Assembly: GCF_009828105.1 (NCBI RefSeq)
Contig: NZ_WTYQ01000002.1
Coordinates: 496,001-560,000 of the forward strand
Reading direction: 5' to 3'
Length of the DNA: 64,000 nt
From: Altericroceibacterium indicum
Lineage (GTDB): Bacteria > Pseudomonadota > Alphaproteobacteria > Sphingomonadales > Sphingomonadaceae
Shown: piece after piece, positions 57,467 through 64,000 of the stretch
Numbering within the stretch: position 1 is the stretch's first letter
Layout of the letters: every line of letters begins with the position of its first letter
The notes under the pieces: model-generated
What the model was told of the DNA's origin: nothing
The model's input: only the letters and a program-made list of their open reading frames with translations
Database searches by the model: none
Made by a program: the position numbers and the translations under genes

Positions 57467-59755
57467 TCAGAAGCGATTATCCTTAGGAAATCCTCTGGGA
57501 GGTAAACGGCCAGCCGCGCCACGCGCGACCTTCCACTGCCAGACATCTTCCTCTGTGCGCGTGCGGCCGGTTTCCCCGCCCATCGTCCAGCTCAGGCCAT
57601 CTTCGAGCTTGAGAGTTGTAACATCGGACAATCCACCGTCCCGATAACGCTGCAAGGTGACACCCTGCCCACGGGTCATCACCGGAAGCTCTTCAAGGCT
57701 GAACAGCACGAGCTTGCGATTATCGCCCACCACGGCAACATGATCGTGCTCTGACGCAATTTCATGCACCACGACCAGTTTCACCTTGTCCTTAAGATTT
57801 ACCACCTGCCGACCTTTGCGGGTTTCAGCGAGCAATTCATCCGTAACCGCAGCAAAGCCCTTGCCCGCAGAGCTTGCCAACAGCAGTTGCGACTTCGGCT
57901 TGTGGACAATCATTGCGATGATTTTGGCGTCGGCTTCGATATCCAGCGTATTGCGGAGCGGTTCACCAAAGCCACGTGCACCGGGCAATTTATCGCCACC
58001 AAGTGTATAGAAACGGCCATTATCGGTTGCGAGAAGGAGCTTGTCTGTCGTTTGCGCATGGAGCGCAAAAGCAAAGCCATCACCTTCCTTGAATTTGAAA
58101 TCGCCATCCAGCGGCACATGGCCCTTAGCCGCTTTGATCCAGCCTTTTTCAGACAGGATGACAGTGATCGGCTCTTTCTCGATCATGGCTTCCATGCTGA
58201 ATTCAACGGCAGAAGAGACCTCTGCAATGGTCGTGCGGCGCCTGCCGATGGCCGTGCCTTCGGCATATTGCTTGCGCATTTCGCGCAAATCCCGCTTTAG
58301 GCGTGTACGCTGGCGAGCAGGGCTTTCCAGCAGCTTTTCCAGCTCTTCCCGCTCTTTCAGCAGTTCCGCATGTTCGCGGCGCAGTTCCATTTCTTCAAGC
58401 TTGCGTAAAGACCGCAAGCGCATGTTCAAAATGGCTTCTGCCTGACGATCAGTCAGCGCAAATTCGGCCATCATGATCTGCTTGGGCTCATCCTCGGTGC
58501 GGATGATTTCGATCACTCTATCAAGGTTGAGGAAGGCGATGATATAGCCTTCGAGCAGTTCAAGCCGTGCGGCAATCTTATCCAGACGGTGCTGTGTGCG
58601 ACGCTGCAAAATGTCGATCTGTGCGCTCACCCAATGGGTAAGCAATTCCTTCAGCCCCATCACCATCGGCGTGCGCGTTGCGTCGAGCACATTGAGGTTC
58701 AGGCTGAAGCGGCTTTCCAGATCGGTGAGCTTATAAAGGCTTTCCTTCAACAGCTCAGGGTCGATGTTGCGGCTGCGTGGCACCAGCACGATGCGGATAT
58801 GTTCATCGCTTTCATCGCGCACATCTTCGAGAATCGGCAGCTTTTTATCGGCAATGAGCTGCGCGATCTGTTCGATCAGCTTACCCTTTTGCACCATGTA
58901 CGGAATTTCGGAGATGACGAGCTGATATTGCCCGCCGCCCAGCCGCTCAATCCCGGTCTCCCGATCCGCCTCATTCTCAGCTTCCGCAGCATGAAAACGG
59001 CCACGCACATGGAAAGAACCACGGCCCGTTGCATAGGCCTGCGAAATGGATTGCGGGCTATCAACAATCAACCCACCCGTGGCAAAATCCGGCCCTTGGA
59101 ACAACTCCATCAACCGCTCATGCTCGACCTGTGGATTGTCGATCAATTCCAGCGTGGCATCAATGACTTCAGCCGCATTATGGCTTGGGATGGACGTCGC
59201 CATACCTACCGCAATACCGCTCGCCCCATTGGCCAGCAGATTTGGGAACAGACCGGGGAAAATCTCCGGTTCCTGCTCTTCACCATTGTAGGTCGGGATG
59301 AAATCGACCGTGCCTTCATCAAGGCCAGCCATCAGATTCATCGAGGTTCTGGTCAGGCGGCACTCGGTATAACGATAGGCCGCAGCATTATCGCCATCGA
59401 TATTGCCGAAGTTCCCTTGGCCTTCGACCAGCGGATAACGCAGCGTGAAGTCCTGCGCCAAGCGGACCATGGCATCATACACCGCCACATCGCCATGGGG
59501 GTGATATTTACCGATGACATCGCCCACAACACGCGCCGACTTCTTGTAAGCGCTGTTATAATCGAGCTTCATCTGGCGCATCGCCCAAAGCAGGCGGCGA
59601 TGAACAGGTTTCAGCCCGTCCCGCAGATCAGGCAGCGAACGCGCCGTGATCGTGGACAATGCGTAAACAAGGTATCGCTCAGACAGAGCACTATCGAAAG
59701 GAGCGTCGACGATCGCGTCGAAAGGGTCCTTTTCGTCATCAACGGTGGTCACCAT
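57467..59755 (-). CDS. parC: DNA topoisomerase IV subunit A
   Basis: A 762-residue type IIA topoisomerase subunit that decatenates chromosomes with ParE. The DNA-cleaving Tyr is Y129 in 'AAYRYTECRL'. In the quinolone region 'YHPHGDVAVYDAM' residue V90 stands where E. coli ParC has Ser80 and D94 where it has Glu84. The C-terminal half carries the coiled-coil gate and blades of the beta-pinwheel ('GRFYTLGGDKLPGARG'). ATG 59755 gives the normal start. It diverges from the DJ-1 gene. Confidence 0.96.
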   Translation of the reverse strand: MVTTVDDEKDPFDAIVDAPFDSALSERYLVYALSTITARSLPDLRDGLKPVHRRLLWAMRQMKLDYNSAYKKSARVVGDVIGKYHPHGDVAVYDAMVRLAQDFTLRYPLVEGQGNFGNIDGDNAAAYRYTECRLTRTSMNLMAGLDEGTVDFIPTYNGEEQEPEIFPGLFPNLLANGASGIAVGMATSIPSHNAAEVIDATLELIDNPQVEHERLMELFQGPDFATGGLIVDSPQSISQAYATGRGSFHVRGRFHAAEAENEADRETGIERLGGGQYQLVISEIPYMVQKGKLIEQIAQLIADKKLPILEDVRDESDEHIRIVLVPRSRNIDPELLKESLYKLTDLESRFSLNLNVLDATRTPMVMGLKELLTHWVSAQIDILQRRTQHRLDKIAARLELLEGYIIAFLNLDRVIEIIRTEDEPKQIMMAEFALTDRQAEAILNMRLRSLRKLEEMELRREHAELLKEREELEKLLESPARQRTRLKRDLREMRKQYAEGTAIGRRRTTIAEVSSAVEFSMEAMIEKEPITVILSEKGWIKAAKGHVPLDGDFKFKEGDGFAFALHAQTTDKLLLATDNGRFYTLGGDKLPGARGFGEPLRNTLDIEADAKIIAMIVHKPKSQLLLASSAGKGFAAVTDELLAETRKGRQVVNLKDKVKLVVVHEIASEHDHVAVVGDNRKLVLFSLEELPVMTRGQGVTLQRYRDGGLSDVTTLKLEDGLSWTMGGETGRTRTEEDVWQWKVARGAAGRLPPRGFPKDNRF

Positions 59756-59853
59756 GCTGTTAGTCCTATCACCGCCACAGCTCGCAGCCCAGAGGGAACA
59801 TATCGCTTTCCCCATCCGTTGCAGGATCAAATGAAAAACAAGGAGTTATCCTT

Positions 59854-60399
59854 ATGACAAAGCCTATCATGATCCTCGCCACAGACGGTTTTGAACAGTC
59901 TGAATTAATGAAACCCAAGGCCAATCTGGAAGAAGCCGGATTCGAAACCGTGATCGTCAGTCTGGAAAGTGGTTCCATCAAGGGATGGGACGACAAGAAC
60001 TGGGGTGACAGTGTCTCGGTCGACCAAACGGTTGATGAGGTCAGTGCTGCTGATTTTGCCGGCCTGTTGCTACCGGGCGGGCAGATCAACCCCGATATTC
60101 TGCGGATGAACGGCAAAGCTGTCAGCCTGGTGCGTGATTTCGCGCAATCGGGCAAACCGGTGGCGGCCATCTGCCATGGCCCGTGGATGCTGGTAGAGGC
60201 TGACGTGGTGCGCGGGAAAACGCTCACCAGTTGGCCATCGGTGCGGACCGATCTCAAAAATGCCGGCGCAAGCGTGGTAGACAAGGAAGTCCAGCAGGAC
60301 GGAAATCTGATCACCAGCCGCAATCCTGATGACATTCCAGCCTTTTCAAAGGCACTGATCGCAGCCTTAAAGGACGCTAAAGTTACTGAACCGGCCTGA
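59854..60399 (+). CDS. DJ-1/PfpI family protein (YhbO/PfpI-like)
   Basis: A 181-residue protein with the nucleophile-elbow cysteine C107 in 'AAICHGPW', H108 next to it and E15 in 'DGFEQSEL'. This is the PfpI/YhbO pattern of proteins proposed as protein or nucleotide deglycases (glyoxal detoxification) and once as proteases. Its activity is inferred only. AAGGAG lies upstream of ATG 59854. It ends at a strong terminator. Confidence 0.94.
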   Translation: MTKPIMILATDGFEQSELMKPKANLEEAGFETVIVSLESGSIKGWDDKNWGDSVSVDQTVDEVSAADFAGLLLPGGQINPDILRMNGKAVSLVRDFAQSGKPVAAICHGPWMLVEADVVRGKTLTSWPSVRTDLKNAGASVVDKEVQQDGNLITSRNPDDIPAFSKALIAALKDAKVTEPA

Positions 60400-60426
60400 A
60401 CCGGGCTTCAAAGCGACATAAATCAG

Positions 60427-60461
60427 CCCCGCTCCTCGCGATGCCGAGAGCGGGGTTTTTT
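60427..60461 (+). terminator. intrinsic terminator after DJ-1 gene
   Basis: CCCCGCTC (60427-60434) pairs with GAGCGGGG (60448-60455) and is followed by TTTTTT. Confidence 0.9.
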
Positions 60462-60469
60462 ACAGCCAG

Positions 60470-60799
60470 TCAATATCTTTGAGCGTTGCGCGCTTCGGCC
60501 GGAACGAACACTTCAATGCCGTCGAGTTCTTCCGTCAGTTCAATCTGGCAGGATAAGCGGCTAAATCTTTGCACACCGGCGGCAAGGTCGAGCATATCCT
60601 CTTCCTCTTCACTGGCGGGCTGCAATCTGGCGAACCATTCTTCTGCAAGAATCACATGACAGGTAGAGCAAGCCATCTGCCCTTCGCAGGTTCCCTCGAG
60701 CGGCATTCCTGCGGCCTGTCCAACTTCCAACAGCCGATCACCCGGCCGGGCTTCGGCTTCGATTTTACGATCATCGCTGGTAATGAAGAGGACTTTAAT
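60470..60799 (-). CDS. 2Fe-2S ferredoxin, adrenodoxin type, with apparent ATT start
   Basis: A 109-residue [2Fe-2S] ferredoxin with cluster ligands C38, C44, C47 and C84 (C-x5-C-x2-C ... C), typical of adrenodoxin/Isc-Fdx. The complete fold needs the strand 'KVLFITSDDRKIEAEARPGD' at the N-terminus, but the frame there has no ATG, GTG or TTG: an in-frame TGA lies 30 bases upstream, and the only candidates are ATT (60797-60799) or ATA nine bases earlier. ATT has AAGGA eight bases before it and sits five bases after the cysteine desulfurase stop, so I propose ATT. A TTG inside the domain would remove the first strands. It likely feeds electrons to Fe-S assembly. Confidence 0.88.
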   Translation of the reverse strand: MKVLFITSDDRKIEAEARPGDRLLEVGQAAGMPLEGTCEGQMACSTCHVILAEEWFARLQPASEEEEDMLDLAAGVQRFSRLSCQIELTEELDGIEVFVPAEARNAQRY

Positions 60800-60804
60800 G
60801 GAAC

Positions 60805-61890
60805 CTATCCTTGCTGCGCCGCAGCATCATTAATCATATTTGCAGCTTGTTCAAGTTCCGTCATCGTCGTGTAACGACCAAATCCCAAACGAATAGATTG
60901 CTTTGCTTCGGATTCTTTAAGACTGAGCGCTTGCAGCACATGGCTAGGCCGTCCTGACCCGCTGGCGCAGGCCGATCCGGCTGAAAACGCCACTTGCCGG
61001 ACATCGCTCATCAATCGCGCCACATCCAGTCCTTCCCGGCGGATGTTGAGATTGCCATGCCAGCGCTGTGTCTCGCTGCCGTTCAACGTCCACCCTGCAA
61101 AGAGATCACGCGCCCGGTGCCACAAGGCGTCAATCTGTGCTGCATCCTCCGCCCGCCGCTCAACCGCCAGTTTGGCCGCCATGCCAAAACCTGCACAGAG
61201 CGCGGGGCTGAGTGTGCCAGATCGCAACCCTCCTTCCTGCCCGCCACCCGTCTGCACCGCGTGGAGTTCCACGCCATCACGAATCCACAAGGCGCCGATC
61301 CCCTTGGGGCCGTGCAATTTATGCGCCGAGACTGCGATCAGGTCAGCTTGCGGCAAATCCATCTTGCCCGCTGCCTGAACAGCATCGCACAAGAACAAGG
61401 CTCCAGTCTGGCGCGCCCGCTGCGCAAGCTGTGCACAGGGCTGGATCGTGCCGATCTCATTATTGACCTGCATCACCGCGACGAGCCGCGCCTCATCCGG
61501 CAAAGCAACGGATGAATCGACTAGCCCAGTGTGATCCACTGGCAAAACAGCAACCGGGCAACCAAGTGAATGCGCCGTGTCCAAAACCGCTGCATGTTCT
61601 ATCGCTGAAACAGCAACAGGCCGGTTGTCTCCAGCTTCTGCCGAACCGCGCATCGCCAGATTAATCGCCTCGGTCGCACCGCTGGTGAAAATCACCTGAC
61701 CGCCTGCCGGGAACAGCGCCGCCACTCTTTCCCGCGCCACTTCCACGGCGGCGTCAGCCTGCCGCCCCATACGGTGCGGACTGTGAGGATTACCAAACCC
61801 GCCCCCCTCCGGCCCATCAAGCCAGCGCAGCATCGCTTCACGCGCTTCGGGGGCCAAAGGCGTGGTTGCCTGATAATCGCAATAGATCAT
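60805..61890 (-). CDS. cysteine desulfurase (NifS/IscS-like), second of tandem pair
   Basis: A 361-residue PLP enzyme that takes sulfur from cysteine for Fe-S clusters or tRNA thiolation. The PLP lysine is in 'SAHKLHGPKG' and the catalytic cysteine in 'SAGSACASGSGRPSHV'. It opens 'MIYCDYQATTPLAPEA', an IscS-like start. Its ATG overlaps the stop of the preceding paralogue by four bases, and the ferredoxin gene follows five bases later. All three are one operon by position. Confidence 0.94.
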   Translation of the reverse strand: MIYCDYQATTPLAPEAREAMLRWLDGPEGGGFGNPHSPHRMGRQADAAVEVARERVAALFPAGGQVIFTSGATEAINLAMRGSAEAGDNRPVAVSAIEHAAVLDTAHSLGCPVAVLPVDHTGLVDSSVALPDEARLVAVMQVNNEIGTIQPCAQLAQRARQTGALFLCDAVQAAGKMDLPQADLIAVSAHKLHGPKGIGALWIRDGVELHAVQTGGGQEGGLRSGTLSPALCAGFGMAAKLAVERRAEDAAQIDALWHRARDLFAGWTLNGSETQRWHGNLNIRREGLDVARLMSDVRQVAFSAGSACASGSGRPSHVLQALSLKESEAKQSIRLGFGRYTTMTELEQAANMINDAAAQQG

Positions 61891-62972
61891 ATGGGTTTGT
61901 CTCGCCCTTCCCGCGCCATGGCAATCCATGCTGCACAGAAATGCTCCACCTCATCACGCGTCGTATTCCAGCCAAAACTGACCCGGATCACATTTTCTGC
62001 AATGGCCGGATCAAGCGCCATCGCCTGCAACACATGGCTGCCGCGCAAGCTGCCCGAAGAACACGCGCTTCCCTGACTGATGGCAAACCCCAGCATATCA
62101 AAGCGCATCAATTGCGCACTGCCAGAGATGCCCGGCATGGCCAGCGATTCCACAAAGGGCGTGGGTGATGCCACATGATCGGCAAGCCGCGTACCGCCAA
62201 GCTCCTTGCAAGCCGGAGCGAGAGTATCACGAATCGGTGCGAGCACATCAGGGTCGCAATAAGGCGTCCCACAGGCTTTCAGCGCTGCGGCCAGAGCCAG
62301 AGCCGCGGGCACATTCTCCGTGCCCCGGCGATAACCCCGCTCTTGCCCGCCCATAGGCTCCAGCAAAGCGAAATCCCTCAGCAGCAAGACCCCCACACCA
62401 ATCGGACCGCCCAATTTATGGCCCGACACGATCACCGCATCTGCCCCATCAGGCAGCGGCATTTTGCCCGCACTTTGCGACGCATCGACAATCAACATGC
62501 CGCCGCAGCCATGAACAATCTCAGCCAGCGCAGGAATATGCTGCTGGTTGCCGGTTTCTGAATTGACGCTCTGGATCGCGACAATTGGACGATCCTCACC
62601 CGCCAAAGCCGCGCGCAGATCATCCTCAGCTACCGAACCATCCGCCTGCACCGGCACAATCACCGCATCGGGAGCGGACTTCAAAATCGCATCATGTTCT
62701 ACCGCGCTGACGAATCGTTTGCCGCCCTTGGCCTGTTGCACAGCCAGTGCAGCAGATTCGCTCGCCCCGGCCGTGAAGATCACTTCACCCGTCCAGTTCA
62801 GCGCAGCCGCAACATCGCGTCTGGCATCTTCAAGTGCCTGTTTCGCCTTGCGTCCTTCAGCGTGAGGGCTGGAGGGATTGGCCCAGATAGACAGGCCCGC
62901 CGCCATGGCTGCGGCGGCTTCGGGGCGCATGGAGGTGGTGGCGGCATGGTCGAGATAGATGCGTTGAGGCAC
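61887..62972 (-). CDS. cysteine desulfurase family protein, first of tandem pair
   Basis: A 361-residue paralogue of the next gene, with the PLP lysine in 'VSGHKLGGPIG' and cysteine in 'SQGSACSSGSLRGSHV', so both appear catalytically competent. 'YLDHAATTSMRPEA' is the family start; the start codon is GTG at 62970-62972. Two adjacent, diverged cysteine desulfurases may serve different acceptors, for example Fe-S assembly and a tRNA or other sulfur pathway (inference). No scaffold (IscU/SufB) gene is in the window. Confidence 0.93.
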   Translation of the reverse strand: MPQRIYLDHAATTSMRPEAAAAMAAGLSIWANPSSPHAEGRKAKQALEDARRDVAAALNWTGEVIFTAGASESAALAVQQAKGGKRFVSAVEHDAILKSAPDAVIVPVQADGSVAEDDLRAALAGEDRPIVAIQSVNSETGNQQHIPALAEIVHGCGGMLIVDASQSAGKMPLPDGADAVIVSGHKLGGPIGVGVLLLRDFALLEPMGGQERGYRRGTENVPAALALAAALKACGTPYCDPDVLAPIRDTLAPACKELGGTRLADHVASPTPFVESLAMPGISGSAQLMRFDMLGFAISQGSACSSGSLRGSHVLQAMALDPAIAENVIRVSFGWNTTRDEVEHFCAAWIAMAREGRDKPI

Positions 62973-63099
62973 AAATATTTACGCGAGATTGCTCTGGCGA
63001 ACCTTATGGAATTGCGAAATGGTGCTGAGGTACTATATAGCCAGCAATTCGTGGTGCGCCACCTGCGCGCCTTACCACCTCCTTTTCGAGAGACGACCC

Positions 63100-63756
63100 A
63101 TGCCATCCGTCATCTTTCCCGGCCCCGAAGGCCGTCTGGAAGGCCGGTTCAAACCCGCCTCCCGCCCTCGCGCTCCTGTCGCGATGATTCTCCACCCGCA
63201 TTCGCAGGGTGGCGGCACAATGAACGATCGTATCGTGCAACGTCTGTACAAGACATTTGCCGATCGCGGTTTTGCGACATTGCGCTTCAATTTCCGTGGT
63301 GTTGGCCGCAGCCAGGGCAGCTTTGATAACGGCGTTGGGGAATTGTCCGATGCCGCTTCTGCGCTTGACTGGGTGCAGTCCATCCACCCCGAAGCGCAGA
63401 CCACCTGGATTGCCGGCGTCAGCTTTGGCGCGCTGATCGGTATGCAATTGCTGATGCGCCGCCCGGAAATTCGCGGCTTCATCTCGGTGGCCCCTCCGGC
63501 CAATATGTATGACTTCTCTTTCCTTGCACCATGCCCGGCTTCCGGCATCATGATTCAGGGTCTGGCCGATACGGTTGTTCAGCCTGCCGCCGTGCAGAAG
63601 CTGGTCGATAAATTGCGCACGCAGAAGCACATCACGATCCATCATGACGAGATCCCCCGCGCGAACCACTTCTTCGAAAATGAACTTGAAGAACTGATGA
63701 GCTCAGTCGATAATTATCTCGACTTCCGCATGTCGCCGGATTGCCCGATTAAATAA
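63100..63756 (+). CDS. alpha/beta hydrolase
   Basis: A 218-residue serine hydrolase with the nucleophile elbow G-V-S-F-G ('AGVSFGALIGM'), oxyanion-side 'HPHSQGGGTMND' near the start, Asp in 'QGLADTVVQP' and His in 'RANHFFENE'. It resembles small dienelactone hydrolase or acyl esterase-like proteins; the substrate is unknown. ATG 63100 is preceded by a GAGAGA stretch. It diverges from the cysteine desulfurase pair across 127 bp. Confidence 0.9.
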   Translation: MPSVIFPGPEGRLEGRFKPASRPRAPVAMILHPHSQGGGTMNDRIVQRLYKTFADRGFATLRFNFRGVGRSQGSFDNGVGELSDAASALDWVQSIHPEAQTTWIAGVSFGALIGMQLLMRRPEIRGFISVAPPANMYDFSFLAPCPASGIMIQGLADTVVQPAAVQKLVDKLRTQKHITIHHDEIPRANHFFENELEELMSSVDNYLDFRMSPDCPIK

Positions 63757-63792
63757 TCAATCGCATCAGCGGAATTACTGCATGTTGACCTT

Positions 63793-63826
63793 AAGGGGGC
63801 GGCGTTTTTGAAAGCGCCGCCCCCTT
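63793..63826. terminator. bidirectional hairpin terminator
   Basis: A perfect 12-bp stem (63793-63804 with 63815-63826) of high GC content and a 10-base loop lies between the hydrolase and the minus-strand gene at the right edge, and can serve both. Confidence 0.85.
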
Positions 63827-63828
63827 TC

Positions 63829-64000
63829 TCATTCCAGAAGCGGATCTGGCTGGGCGGTCTGTTCCAGCGGGCTGACGCCATCGGTATCGGGCAAGGTCCA
63901 AATGGCCACATTCACGATCATCACCAAGGCCAGAACAAGCATTAGCCATACTGTCTTGGGAGCGCTTTTCCGGCGCCATAAAATCAACGCCCCGGCGATC
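63829..64000 (-). CDS. membrane protein, C-terminal part (truncated by window edge)
   Basis: The last 57 codons of a minus-strand gene run off the right edge; the stop is TGA at 63829-63831. The visible part has one transmembrane helix ('TVWLMLVLALVMIVNVAIW') after a basic stretch ('LWRRKSAPK') and a Pro/Asp/Gln-rich tail ending 'DPLLE'. I recognise no family. The directly following bidirectional terminator supports it as a real gene end. Confidence 0.65.
   Translation of the reverse strand, partial: IAGALILWRRKSAPKTVWLMLVLALVMIVNVAIWTLPDTDGVSPLEQTAQPDPLLE

Noticed and set aside
58589-59857. A 422-codon open frame on the plus strand antisense to parC
   Set aside because: It lies wholly opposite a highly conserved gene, has no family motif, and is explained by the codon bias of parC. 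Several other long antisense frames were dropped for the same reason: 23223-24389 (cysS), 36283-37389 (atpD), 33496-34329 (atpA), 9877-10686 (lysK) and 55487-56356 (DEAD helicase).

Overview
The window is a stretch of ordinary chromosome from an alphaproteobacterium, most likely of the order Sphingomonadales (inference; no marker here fixes the genus). The case rests on a CcrM-type GANTC methyltransferase, a class I lysyl-tRNA synthetase, an F1-only atp operon with the F0 genes elsewhere, a 40-residue aa3-oxidase subunit IV, the rpmF-plsX-fabH-ihfA-merR order, an adrenodoxin-type ferredoxin, entericidin and RcnB-like proteins, and the DUF1285-Nudix-CCA cluster. There is no rRNA, tRNA, CRISPR array, prophage or insertion sequence. 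Coding density is high and both strands are used in short operons.

Layout. 0.1-3.6 kb: two bacterial PH-domain membrane proteins (YdbT/YdbS-like pair) and an exported M28 peptidase, all on the minus strand. 3.6-9.5 kb: a palindromic intergenic repeat, ettA, a ClC transporter, an Arg/Ser-rich RcnB-like protein, a cytochrome b561 and a prolyl-4-hydroxylase-type oxygenase, several separated by clear hairpin terminators. 9.5-17.2 kb: class I lysyl-tRNA synthetase, MscS channel, tannase-type lipoprotein, an Fe-S DinG/XPD helicase and a SixA-type phosphatase. 17.2-21.8 kb, minus: rpmF-plsX-fabH-ihfA-merR, a metallo-beta-lactamase hydrolase and an S24 repressor. The S24 repressor diverges from two small, poorly known genes across a possible double operator. 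22.6-27.8 kb, minus: cysS, cobT, transaldolase, a repeat-rich gap and a DUF4197 lipoprotein. 27.9-32.8 kb: priA, ada and a membrane-anchored trypsin-like protease.

33-38 kb is the F1 ATP synthase operon atpH-A-[ABM-domain gene]-G-D-C, with an extra monooxygenase-like gene inside it and a very short epsilon subunit. 38-46 kb carries an HNH protein, two EamA transporters, an orphan cpaF, entericidin, a DUF938 methyltransferase, an NAD(P)-binding protein, dgt and an Asp/Glu racemase. 46-52 kb holds a CoxIV peptide, an NtrC-like regulator with an altered GAFTGA loop, folP-ccrM, rnhB and a PQQ sugar dehydrogenase. 52-57.5 kb holds a GNAT-DUF1285-Nudix-CCA run, a DEAD-box helicase, a nested hairpin and a two-repeat PRC-barrel-like exported protein. 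57.5-64 kb holds parC, a DJ-1/PfpI protein, two tandem cysteine desulfurases followed by a ferredoxin, an alpha/beta hydrolase and a truncated membrane gene at the right edge.

I see no clear new multi-gene defence or mobile system. The best leads are a ferredoxin gene that seems to start at an ATT codon, seven GANTC sites packed into the ccrM upstream region, the extra gene inside the atp operon, the GAFPGA regulator, the divergent S24/small-gene module and two structured intergenic regions. Three genes too short for a 60-residue cut-off (rpmF, entericidin, CoxIV) were found by reading the sequence.
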